Source: Polyangium sp. 15x6
Lineage (GTDB): Bacteria; Myxococcota_A; Polyangia; Polyangiales; Polyangiaceae
DNA length: 64,000 nt
Direction: 5' to 3'
Assembly (NCBI RefSeq): GCF_029960785.1
Contig: NZ_JASBQE010000033.1
Span: 51,696 to 115,695 of the forward strand
The position numbers and the translations under genes were made by a program. Of this stretch, positions 1 to 8,351 are shown piece after piece; position 1 is the stretch's first letter; every line of letters begins with the position of its first letter. The notes under the pieces were generated by a model. It saw only the letters and a program-made list of their open reading frames with translations. It was not told the origin of the DNA and ran no database searches.

Positions 1-1
1 G

Positions 2-2116
2 ACGCGGCGCTACGAGTCGGTGAGCGCAGGCGGGACCTCGCTCGTGATCGATCTCGCGCTCGAACCGCTGCCGCGAGGCCGCAGGGAGTGCTCGCTCTCG
101 CTGCGCGTGCCGAACCTCGAAGCCGTCGCGTCGAGCCTGCGCGAGGACGGCATCGACGTGGGGCCGATCCTCGAAAGGCCCTCCGGCCTCTTCGCGTCGC
201 TCAAGGACCCGGATGGGCGTGACGTCGAGCTCTGGGAGCCCCGCGCCAAACCCGTGAGTGTCGCGCCGCCGGCGCTCGTGGACAAACCCGCGCTCGACGC
301 GCCGCCGCTCCCGCCCCCGCCCGTGCCGCTGCCGCCGGATGCGCCGGCGATCGTCGCGCCGCCCGCGATCGTCGCGCCGCCCGCGATCGTCGACAAGCCG
401 CCCGTGCGGCTCGAGATGCATTCGGCGCTCGACCTCGAAAAAGAGGTGGACAAACCCGCGACGGAGCCGCCCGCGGAGAGCGGCGCCACGTCCGAAAAGC
501 GCGGGACCGAGCCGCCGCCGCCTCCGCCGATGATGGGCGCGCCGGGGCCCATGCTCACCGCGGCGCGGCCGGCGAAGGTGTCGACCCAAGGCGGCGCGAA
601 GATCTCGCTCTACGGCGCGAACTTCGCCGACGGCTGCCGCGTGCTCGTCGACGGCGACGATTGTACGAAGCCGAAACGACTCGACGATTTCACCCTGGAG
701 ATCGAGGCGCCGCCCCACGCACCGGGGGCGGTCGAGATCGTCGTGGAGAACGCCGACGGGCAACGCGCCGTCATCCAGATCGTCTACGACGAGGGCCCCG
801 CGATCGAGCGCTTCTCCCCGCTCGAAGGCTCGCCGCGCGGCGGCACGGAGGTCGTCGTCGAAGGCCGCAACTTCGAGGACGGCTGCCGCGTGACGTTCTT
901 CGGCAACCGCGCGCCCGAGGTCATCTTCGAGAGCGCCTCGCGCATCCGATTCGTCACGCCGCCGCAGGAGCAGCTCTTCCACGGCGAGCTCCGCGTGACG
1001 AACCCCGATGGCCTGTCGGCGCTCGCGGCCGAGCTCTTCACGTATCGCCTGGCGACGCCCTACGCGCGCGAGGTCTCGCCCGCGTCGGGGCTCGTCGGCG
1101 GCTCGAAGCGCGTCGTCGTGACGGGCGTCGACTTCCATCCGCAATGCGTGGCGCGCCTCGGCGGCAAGCAGGCGACCATCACGTTCCGGAGCGCCGAGTC
1201 GCTGGAGCTCGTGACCCCGCGGGCGAGCGAGCCGGGGCTCGTGGACCTCGAAATCGAGAACCCCGACGGGCAAATCACGAAGCTCGAAGGCGCATTCACG
1301 TACGAGGCCGAGCCCACGCCGCCGCTGCTCGTCGAGGTGCGCCCCGACCGCGGGTATTGCGCGGGCGGGCAGACGATCCGGCTCGTCGGGGACAATTTCG
1401 AGGCGGATACGCTGGTGCGCATCGGCGAGGTGCGGGCCGTCTCGCGGACGCGCTCGCGGCACGAGATCGAGGTGGAGCTGCCGCAACGGACGCAGCCGGG
1501 CCTCGTGCCGATCGAGCTCGTCGATCGGCACGGCGTCGTCGTGCGCCGCGAGGATGCATTCACGTACGAGTCGCGCCCGGCGCCGCGCGTCGACAGCGTC
1601 ACGCCGCGCAATGGTCCCATGGTCGGCGGCACGCGGATCGTCCTCGAAGGCGATTTCTTCGACGAGCACGTGTTCGTGCGCATCGGCGGGCAGGCGCCGA
1701 AGCGCGCCGTGGTCCGATCGACCACGACGATCGAGCTCGTGGCGCCGCCGTCGCGCGCGTCGGGGTTCGTCGACGTCGAGGTCGGCCGCGGCGACGCGGG
1801 CACGACCGTCGTGAAGAATGCATTCCGCTACGACCCCTCGCCCGCCCCCGCGATCGACTCCGTCGCGCCCAACAAGGGCTCGGTCGAGGGCGGCACCGAG
1901 GTCAGCATCGAGGGCAAAAACTTCGTCGCCGAGTCGGCCGTGCTCTTCGGTGGCAAGCCCGCCCAACGGGTCAAATTCGTCTCGGCCTCGACGCTCGAGG
2001 TCAAGACGCCGCCGGGCAAGAATGGCGAGATGGTCGACGTCGTGGTGCGCAATCCCGACGGCAAAGAGGCCATCACCAAACGCGCGTTTCTGTACGACGC
2101 GCGTTACCGTTCCTGA
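2..2116 (+). CDS. VOC-like domain plus six TIG/IPT repeats (5' end outside window)
   Basis: The frame is open from the first base, so the N-terminus is missing. What remains starts with the second half of a glyoxalase/VOC-like fold; the FASLKDPDGRDVELWEP stretch is the family's usual final strand. A Pro/Ala-rich linker of about 90 residues follows, with a PAIVAP repeat. Six TIG/IPT (immunoglobulin-like) domains fill the rest, each about 85 residues and opening with a GGT/GGS-type turn and a G-x-NF motif. TIG domains are known in extracellular and regulatory proteins. No signal peptide can be judged because the start is lost. The downstream gene follows after 23 bases on the same strand. Calling this a VOC-TIG fusion is an inference from motifs; function is unknown. 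Confidence 0.8.
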   Translation, partial: TRRYESVSAGGTSLVIDLALEPLPRGRRECSLSLRVPNLEAVASSLREDGIDVGPILERPSGLFASLKDPDGRDVELWEPRAKPVSVAPPALVDKPALDAPPLPPPPVPLPPDAPAIVAPPAIVAPPAIVDKPPVRLEMHSALDLEKEVDKPATEPPAESGATSEKRGTEPPPPPPMMGAPGPMLTAARPAKVSTQGGAKISLYGANFADGCRVLVDGDDCTKPKRLDDFTLEIEAPPHAPGAVEIVVENADGQRAVIQIVYDEGPAIERFSPLEGSPRGGTEVVVEGRNFEDGCRVTFFGNRAPEVIFESASRIRFVTPPQEQLFHGELRVTNPDGLSALAAELFTYRLATPYAREVSPASGLVGGSKRVVVTGVDFHPQCVARLGGKQATITFRSAESLELVTPRASEPGLVDLEIENPDGQITKLEGAFTYEAEPTPPLLVEVRPDRGYCAGGQTIRLVGDNFEADTLVRIGEVRAVSRTRSRHEIEVELPQRTQPGLVPIELVDRHGVVVRREDAFTYESRPAPRVDSVTPRNGPMVGGTRIVLEGDFFDEHVFVRIGGQAPKRAVVRSTTTIELVAPPSRASGFVDVEVGRGDAGTTVVKNAFRYDPSPAPAIDSVAPNKGSVEGGTEVSIEGKNFVAESAVLFGGKPAQRVKFVSASTLEVKTPPGKNGEMVDVVVRNPDGKEAITKRAFLYDARYRS

Positions 2117-2139
2117 CGTCAGAGCCTCGCGGGTCTACG

Positions 2140-2994
2140 ATGGGAACCGTGCGAACGTTTCTGGGGATCACGCTCTTCGGACTCTTCTCGGCGCTCGGAG
2201 GGGCCTGCATCCCCGAGGGTTCGACGACCCTCGATTGCCTCGAAGGAGGCGGCTGCGAGCAGAGCTGTTCGACGAACGAGGACTGCACGTTCACCTGCGA
2301 GACGGGCAGGTGCGATCAGACGTGCTCGGACACGCTCGATTGCAGCATGGATTGCAACGCCGGCGGCTGCGCGCAGCTCTGCTCGGGCAGCCAGTGCGTG
2401 ATGACGTGCGACCTCGCGTCGTGCACCCAGGGCTGCGAGAGCGACGTCTGCGGCGAGCGGTGCAGCGCGGGCGGGTGCACGCAGACATGCGACGGCGACG
2501 AGACGTGCGCGCTCGATTGCAGCTTCGGGTGTCCGCAGACGTGCACGAGCCCGTCCTGCGGGCTCGTCTGCGCCGGGAGTCAGTGTGATCAATCCTGCAA
2601 GGCGGGCCTCTGCGATGCGTCGTGCGACGCCGATTGCCTGCAAACCTGCGAGGGCGACACCTGTCGGCTCGAATGCGGGGCGGGTGGCCATTGCACGCAG
2701 GCCTGCACGAAGCAGAGCGGCGGCACCTGCAACCAGGCCTGCGCGGGCGGGGGCTGCACGCAGGAGTGCACCCAGCCCACCTGCGTGCTCGACTGCGCAG
2801 GCGGCAATTGCACGCAGAAATGCCTGCAGGGCACGTGCGACCTCCACTGCGGCGGAGGCGGGTGCGTCGTGCAATGCATGACCACGTGCGTGGTCGGTTG
2901 CCCCGCCGGCGGCTGCCAGGTGACGTGCCCGGGTGGAACGCCGCCGATCACGTGCCCCGGAGGGACGCTCTCCTGCGGGGCGAATTGCCCGTGA
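2140..2994 (+). CDS. Cysteine-rich C-x3-C repeat secreted protein
   Basis: This 284-residue protein has a hydrophobic N-terminus ending in GGAC, which could be a weak lipobox or a plain signal peptide. The rest is an almost unbroken series of C-x3-C units such as CTQEC and CVLDC, spaced 3-5 residues apart. I count 55 cysteines, about one residue in five. Such a density implies a disulfide-stapled extracellular rod or a metal-rich protein; no catalytic motif is visible. The ATG was chosen because it gives the export signal, while the longer open frame upstream is a shadow of the preceding gene. It converges on the CxxCH lipoprotein gene with only six bases between them. Function is unknown. 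Confidence 0.75.
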   Translation: MGTVRTFLGITLFGLFSALGGACIPEGSTTLDCLEGGGCEQSCSTNEDCTFTCETGRCDQTCSDTLDCSMDCNAGGCAQLCSGSQCVMTCDLASCTQGCESDVCGERCSAGGCTQTCDGDETCALDCSFGCPQTCTSPSCGLVCAGSQCDQSCKAGLCDASCDADCLQTCEGDTCRLECGAGGHCTQACTKQSGGTCNQACAGGGCTQECTQPTCVLDCAGGNCTQKCLQGTCDLHCGGGGCVVQCMTTCVVGCPAGGCQVTCPGGTPPITCPGGTLSCGANCP

Positions 2995-3000
2995 GCCGCA

Positions 3001-4290
3001 TCAAGGCGCCGTCGTGATCGCCCACTCCTTCACGATCGCGATCTTGTCCGCCGGCAGCTTCTTCTCGTAGTTCGGCGGCGGCATCGAGCGCTCGTCGGCC
3101 ACGCGCGCGATCACGCGCTCGACGAGGCCGAGCGCGACGTCGTAGTTCTCGAAATCGATCTTCGGCGCGCCGCGCGTCCCCGAACCATGGCAATCGGCGC
3201 AATACTCGCGCATGATCGGCCTGACGTCCGTGAGGAACGAGAGCGGGGTGCCGAGCGCGAGCTTGCGCGTCGTCGTTCCCTCGCCCGCATACACGTCGCC
3301 GATCTTGTCGACGGCGAGCGAGCGCGGCGCCTCCGCCGGCCCGAGCGTCGCCACGACCTCCGGCACCTCGCCCGCGCGCACGCGCAGGACCCAGCTGCCC
3401 GCGAGCGCGTAGAGCCGCTGCTTGCCCGCGTCGAGCGCGAATGCATCGATTCCGACCGCCGCCCCGCCCTCTGCGGCGAGCGGATAGAGCGAATATTCAC
3501 CGCTCGGCGAGCGCTCGACGAGCCCCGCGTCGGAGGCGAAATACACGAGCGAGCCGTCCTCGCACGCGAGGCTCCCGCACGCCATGGCCCGGACGAAGCC
3601 CACGTCGAAGACGAGCGGATACGCCTTGCCGCTCACCTTGTCGATTTCGTACACGCGCTCGCCGTACGCGAGATAGACGCGCTCCTTCTGCGTGAGGACG
3701 GCCGTGGGCGCGCCCTCCTCGCCCTCCACGGTCCAGGCCACGAGCTCGCCGCCGCCGAGCTCGTAGGCGCCTCTTTCGCCGCGAATCGCGAGGTGCGTCT
3801 CGGCCGTCCCGTCGCCGTCGTCGTCGGCCACGCGCGCGCGCATCGCCCGAATGCCGAGCGGCGTGAGCGCCGCGGCGCCGAGCGATCGCTGGAGCACGCC
3901 GCCCGGCGTGAAAAACACGCCGCCCTCGGCCGCGACGAGCACGCCGTTTTCATAACCGGCCATCGCGCGCACGGCGCCGGTCTCGCTCGGAAGGTCGGGC
4001 CCGTCGCCGACGATCGGCAGGAGCGTCGGGCCCGTCGCCGCGAGCTCGTAAACGCCCGTCGTCGTGCCGACGGCGACAAGCGCGCCCTGGCTGCCCATCG
4101 CGGTCGAGTATCCCTCGATTGTGAACGTGGCGCTCTCGGGCTCGGCGCTCGGCGTCGCGGGCGCGCCGTGCACGACGGCGAGCTCGGGGGGGCCTTCGGT
4201 GCCGGCATTCGTGGGGGGTGCCACGCCGCAAGCCGCCGTTGTGATCACGGAGAGCATCGCAACGAAACGCGAAAGGAGCCTGTGCGGCAA
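3001..4290 (-). CDS. Beta-propeller-like lipoprotein with C-terminal c-type heme motif
   Basis: The protein is exported: a short charged n-region, a hydrophobic core and ITTAAC as lipobox. The long middle part has repeated short strands typical of a propeller-like fold (low certainty). The last 90 residues contain CADCH, a CxxCH heme attachment site, preceded by VRPIMREYC and followed by a Met-Pro-Pro-Pro segment (SMPPP), which together look like planctomycete-type cytochrome c domains. The start is uncertain: TTG at 4290 gives a compact signal peptide, TTG at 4344 gives 18 more residues, and ATG at 4257 would remove the positive n-region. It is divergent from the DUF1549/DUF1501 operon and may supply electron transfer or heme to the same surface system (inference). 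Confidence 0.7.
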   Translation of the reverse strand: MPHRLLSRFVAMLSVITTAACGVAPPTNAGTEGPPELAVVHGAPATPSAEPESATFTIEGYSTAMGSQGALVAVGTTTGVYELAATGPTLLPIVGDGPDLPSETGAVRAMAGYENGVLVAAEGGVFFTPGGVLQRSLGAAALTPLGIRAMRARVADDDGDGTAETHLAIRGERGAYELGGGELVAWTVEGEEGAPTAVLTQKERVYLAYGERVYEIDKVSGKAYPLVFDVGFVRAMACGSLACEDGSLVYFASDAGLVERSPSGEYSLYPLAAEGGAAVGIDAFALDAGKQRLYALAGSWVLRVRAGEVPEVVATLGPAEAPRSLAVDKIGDVYAGEGTTTRKLALGTPLSFLTDVRPIMREYCADCHGSGTRGAPKIDFENYDVALGLVERVIARVADERSMPPPNYEKKLPADKIAIVKEWAITTAP

Positions 4291-4455
4291 TCTTCGATGG
4301 AACTGTAGATGGGGGGAGTCGAGCACAGCCTGGCAGGATAACAAATTTCGTCCGTGCTCCCAAGAGATGTTGACGAAACGTTATGGCTCGGTTCCACTGG
4401 AACATGGCCCGCTCCCGCCCGCGGCGCCTCCCTCCTTTCGACACCGAGCCGTAAC

Positions 4456-6114
4456 ATGAAGAGCAAACGACGCTGGCAAGCGCTCTGCTTCGCCCTCCTC
4501 GCGGCCGCGCCCTCCGCGGCGCTCGCCGAAGATGGAGAGCAATGTTTCTTGCACCGGGAGTTGCCTGTCGAACGGCAGCTCCGACGCCTCTCGATCGATC
4601 TGCGCGGGACCGTGCCCGACGTCGCCGAGTACGACGCGGTCGCGGGACTCTCCGCGCTCCCCGATGCGCTCCTCGACGAGTACCTCGCGAGCGACGCGTT
4701 TCGCGTGCAAATGCGCCGCTATCACGAGAGCCTGCTCTGGACGAACCCGAACATCGCCCTCGCCGACGTGAACTTCTCGCTGAGCACCGTCAATTACGAC
4801 GGGAGCCCGGTCTACTTCGTCCCAGGGGCGGGGAAGAGCGCGCTCTATCGCGGCGGCGACGGCACGCATACCTGCCAGAACAAGCCCCAGGACGCCCTCG
4901 GTTACGACCCCGTGACGGGATTTCCGATGACCGAACCCATGGGCAGCGACGGCGTGGGCCCGTGGTTCGCCGAGGGCTGGGTCGAGGTGCACCCTTACTG
5001 GGAAGCCGACCCGGCGAAAAAGGTGAAGGTGTGCGCGTTCGACGCCCAGGCGACGGAGACGTACACGCTGCCGCCCGGGGATCCGGACGCGGGGACGCAT
5101 TCCTGTGATCACCTGATGGCCACGGGCAAGGCGAAGACCTGCGGCTGCGGGCCGGAGCTCAGCTATTGCATGCCGGCCGGCATCGTTCAGCCGCTCGTGC
5201 TCGCGGCGCTGCGCGAGCAGGTGCTCCGTCTCGTCGACGAGCACACGGACGGCACGCAGCCGTACTCCGGGCTGCTCACGACGAAGCGCGTGCATTACAA
5301 TGGTCCGCTCGCTCATTACTTTCGTTATCACGCGCAGCGGCAGACGCTCTCGCGCACGCAGAACGAGCACCAGCCCTCGGACGGCCCGCTGCCCGAGCTC
5401 GCGTTCACGGACGTGGACACCTGGGTCGGGGTGGACCGCGAGGCGCCGCACGCCGGCCTCATCACCCTGCCCGCATTCCTCCTCCGCTTCCAGACGAACC
5501 GCGGCCGGGCGAATCGCTACCGGATCGCGTTCCTCGGGCAATACTTCCAGCCGCCGAGCACGAAGGACACGAACTGCGAGAAGGAAGGCGACGACCTCAC
5601 CCGCCGCTGCGTCTGCCGGAGCTGCCACGTGACGCTGGAGCCGCTCGCCGCGCACTTCGGTCAATTCACGGAGGCCGGCAGCATGTCCCTGCACGATTTC
5701 GCCCGCGAATACCCGACCCGCAAGGCCTGCGCCAAGGGCACCGCGCCGCAGAACGCAGGGTGGTGCGACCGTTATTACGTGCCGGTCTCGGACCAGACGG
5801 ACCCCGATCTCCGGACGTACAGGCTGAAGGCGCTTCAATACGCCGACGACGAGCACCCGGAGCTCGAGCCGAATTTCGAGGCGGGTCCGGCCGACCTCGT
5901 GAAGGCCGACCTCGAGAGCGGCCGGTTCCACGAGGTGGCCATCGAGCACCTCTTCTCGTATCTCATGAAACGCGAGCCGAACCTCGATCCGACGACGAGT
6001 GATTACGAGGGCGACGCGCTCGCCAAGATCGCCGCGAACTTCCGGGTCCACGACGACATCCGTCAGGCGGTCCGGGATCTCGTCGAGCTGCCCGCCTACC
6101 GGAGGATGCCATGA
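4456..6114 (+). CDS. Exported DUF1549/DUF1588-like protein with CxxCH motif
   Basis: A classical signal peptide (MKSKRRWQ, hydrophobic core, AALA) sets the start at this ATG rather than at the in-frame ATG 102 bases upstream. Near the N-terminus, LRRLSIDLRGTVPD matches the opening of DUF1549 (PSD1) proteins. CRSCHVTLEPLAAHFG near residue 390 matches the Cys-x2-Cys-His core of the DUF1588 type. These families are known mainly from Planctomycetes and myxobacteria, often beside DUF1501 proteins; their biochemical role is not established. The stop overlaps the next start by ATGA, so the three genes are probably one operon. Confidence 0.75.
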   Translation: MKSKRRWQALCFALLAAAPSAALAEDGEQCFLHRELPVERQLRRLSIDLRGTVPDVAEYDAVAGLSALPDALLDEYLASDAFRVQMRRYHESLLWTNPNIALADVNFSLSTVNYDGSPVYFVPGAGKSALYRGGDGTHTCQNKPQDALGYDPVTGFPMTEPMGSDGVGPWFAEGWVEVHPYWEADPAKKVKVCAFDAQATETYTLPPGDPDAGTHSCDHLMATGKAKTCGCGPELSYCMPAGIVQPLVLAALREQVLRLVDEHTDGTQPYSGLLTTKRVHYNGPLAHYFRYHAQRQTLSRTQNEHQPSDGPLPELAFTDVDTWVGVDREAPHAGLITLPAFLLRFQTNRGRANRYRIAFLGQYFQPPSTKDTNCEKEGDDLTRRCVCRSCHVTLEPLAAHFGQFTEAGSMSLHDFAREYPTRKACAKGTAPQNAGWCDRYYVPVSDQTDPDLRTYRLKALQYADDEHPELEPNFEAGPADLVKADLESGRFHEVAIEHLFSYLMKREPNLDPTTSDYEGDALAKIAANFRVHDDIRQAVRDLVELPAYRRMP

Positions 6115-6827
6115 GCGCGTCTCGCCTCGGTTCCCTCTGCGCGCTCGCCGCGCTCGCCGCGGCCGCGTGCACGAAAGAAGCGCCGTCCGCCGATCCCCAG
6201 GCGCCGTGGGAAGCGCCCGCGGTCGCCGCGAACGGCGAAACCGAGAATGCCCCCGCGGACCTCGGCGGCGGCGCGCTGCCCGGCCCCGCGCGCGGGGTGC
6301 GGCGCCTGCGCATCGATACGCTCCAGGCAGCCATGAGCAAGGTCGCCGGAAATGACGTTTACGGCGCTCCCATCATCTGGCGTGTCAACAATCGGGACGG
6401 GTTCAGCGACCTCGCGTTCGGCAAGGCGCTCGGCCGGCCCGATTATCAAACGTCGACCGAGGAGAGCACGGTCTCGAACGCGCTCTACCTCAAGTTCGTC
6501 GGGGACGCGGCGCGCGACATCTGCATGCAGATGGCCAAGAACGACATGAAACGCTCGGATGCTTCACGCGCGCTCTTCCCGAAGGCGCCCGTGGACGGGA
6601 CCGCGACCGACGCGCAGGTGAACGAGAACCTGCAATACCTCGTGCTCCGCTTCCTCGGCCTGCGCGTTTTGGCGGACGATTCGATGGTCACGAACCTGCG
6701 CGCGGTCTACGACGCGGGCGTTTCGAGCGTCTCGTCGCCGAACGGCGGCGAGATCACGGCGGCGGCCGAGGGATGGCGGGGCGTGTGCGTCACGCTCTTC
6801 GAGTCTCCCCTTTTCCACAACGATTGA
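6111..6827 (+). CDS. Small lipoprotein of the DUF1501 operon
   Basis: The 238-residue product begins with a lipoprotein signal (ALAALAAAAC), followed by a short Ala/Pro/Glu linker. The remaining 180 residues form a mostly helical domain without a motif I recognise. It starts inside the stop codon of the preceding gene and ends 13 bases before the DUF1501 gene, which has its own strong GGAGG ribosome site. Context suggests that it anchors or assists the two larger exported partners. I do not recognise the family, so function is inferred only from position. Confidence 0.7.
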   Translation: MSASRLGSLCALAALAAAACTKEAPSADPQAPWEAPAVAANGETENAPADLGGGALPGPARGVRRLRIDTLQAAMSKVAGNDVYGAPIIWRVNNRDGFSDLAFGKALGRPDYQTSTEESTVSNALYLKFVGDAARDICMQMAKNDMKRSDASRALFPKAPVDGTATDAQVNENLQYLVLRFLGLRVLADDSMVTNLRAVYDAGVSSVSSPNGGEITAAAEGWRGVCVTLFESPLFHND

Positions 6828-6840
6828 GGAGGAACACGCC

Positions 6841-8292
6841 ATGAGCCAGAAAGGCCAGATTTCACGACGCGCGCTCCTCGGCGCGCTCGGCGCCGCGAGC
6901 GGCGCGCTCCTCCTCGACGGCCTGCTCGGCCTGCGCCACGCGCGCGCGGACAACGTCGATCCGGACACCGCCCCGCTCCTCGTGATGTGCGAGTTCGCGG
7001 GCGGCTGGGACACGCTCTATTGCCTCGACCCGCGCAATCATCACGATTACGGCGAGTTCGCCGGCGGCATTTACACGGGCTTCGACATGGTCACCGATGG
7101 CCCGACGAAGAAGGTCATCGAGGACGAGACGGGCGGCACGGGCCTCGTGAAGCCCGCCGGCTCGAGCGTCGCCTACGGGCCCACGATGTCGAAGCTCGCG
7201 GCCGCGCATTACAAGGATCTCTGCGTCGTGCGTGGCATGAGCATGGGCACGCTGACGCACGAGGTCGGGCGGCGGTATTTCCTCACGGGCAAGTTCCCGC
7301 GGGGCCTCGCCGCGAGTGGCAGCTCGCTCGAGACGTGGTGGGCGGCGGCCTCGGGCCTGCTCGATCATCACGAGATTCCGAACCTCGTCACGGGCGGCGC
7401 GGAGACGTACAACGAGGGGCTCTCGCCGCTCGCGAGCGGCCTCTCGGTGCCGAGCTACAACGAGATGCTGCAGGTGCTCCGGCCGCTCAATGCTTCGCTC
7501 TCGCTCGACGGCAAGGTGGAGCAGGCGGCCTCCAAGTTCCACCACGTCGAGTATTGCCTGCACCAGCAGCTCGACGCCCGGGGCGGGCAGGTCTCGACGC
7601 ACCTCTCGGCGTGGCGCTCGGCGCAAACGCTGGCGAACGGCGGGCTCTGGAAGCATTTCGATTTCAAACCGAACCCGCCAGCGACGAGCCAGCTCGCGAA
7701 GCTCTACGAGACGTTCGGCGTGAACCCGACGAACCCCGGGGCGACGCTCGCGGGCCAGCCGAAGGGCCAGGCCGCGCTCGCGGCGCAGGCGCTCGTGAAT
7801 GGCATCTCGCAGGTCGTGCTCCTCAGGCTCGTCAACGTCACCGACGCCCATTTCGACGACGACTGGCCGTCGAACCACCCGGCGCGGCAGCGGGCCGGCT
7901 TCGACGCGGTGAGTGATCTCATCACGTACCTGAAGAACACGCTCGATAGCAATGGCAAGCCCTACTGGGACCGGACGACGCTGCTCTGCTTCTCGGAGTT
8001 CGCGCGCACGCCCCGGATCAACCCGCAGGGCGGACGTGATCACCACCTCGCGTCGGCCTGCCTCGTCGCGGGCAAGGGCATTCGAGGCAACATCGCGATC
8101 GGCGCGACGAAGGACACGAACTACGACGTACGCCCGATCAACCTCGATACTGGCGCGCCGGACGACGAGATGGGCACGGTCGTGAAACCGTCGGACGTGC
8201 ACGCGACCATCCTCACGGCCGCGGGTTTGCCCTACGATCACATCTCGAATCAGGATCCGAAGCTCATCAAGGCGATGCTGAAGAACGCCTGA
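6841..8292 (+). CDS. DUF1501 family protein, Tat-type signal
   Basis: The N-terminus SRRALLGALGAASGALLLDG carries the twin-arginine signal typical of DUF1501 proteins. The body shows family features: VMCEFAGGWDTLYCLDPR at the start, FSEFARTPRINPQGGRDHH in the C-terminal half, and a final segment that treats a future lattice site as in alkaline-phosphatase-like folds. DUF1501 proteins are related to the sulfatase/alkaline phosphatase superfamily, but no substrate is known. A GGAGG sits eight bases before the ATG. It ends the operon and is followed by a strong hairpin terminator. Length (483 residues) is normal for the family. Confidence 0.85.
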   Translation: MSQKGQISRRALLGALGAASGALLLDGLLGLRHARADNVDPDTAPLLVMCEFAGGWDTLYCLDPRNHHDYGEFAGGIYTGFDMVTDGPTKKVIEDETGGTGLVKPAGSSVAYGPTMSKLAAAHYKDLCVVRGMSMGTLTHEVGRRYFLTGKFPRGLAASGSSLETWWAAASGLLDHHEIPNLVTGGAETYNEGLSPLASGLSVPSYNEMLQVLRPLNASLSLDGKVEQAASKFHHVEYCLHQQLDARGGQVSTHLSAWRSAQTLANGGLWKHFDFKPNPPATSQLAKLYETFGVNPTNPGATLAGQPKGQAALAAQALVNGISQVVLLRLVNVTDAHFDDDWPSNHPARQRAGFDAVSDLITYLKNTLDSNGKPYWDRTTLLCFSEFARTPRINPQGGRDHHLASACLVAGKGIRGNIAIGATKDTNYDVRPINLDTGAPDDEMGTVVKPSDVHATILTAAGLPYDHISNQDPKLIKAMLKNA

Positions 8293-8311
8293 TGGCCTGA
8301 CGGAGAGAGAG

Positions 8312-8347
8312 GGCCTCGCCCGGCGAACGACCGGGCGAGGCCTTTTT
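8312..8347 (+). terminator. Rho-independent terminator of the DUF1501 operon
   Basis: A perfect 12-bp stem (GGCCTCGCCCGG with its complement) encloses a seven-base loop and is followed at once by five T residues. It lies 19 bases after the DUF1501 stop. The T-run is only on the plus-strand side, so it serves the plus-strand operon rather than the converging RCC1 gene. Confidence 0.9.
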
Positions 8348-8351
8348 CATT

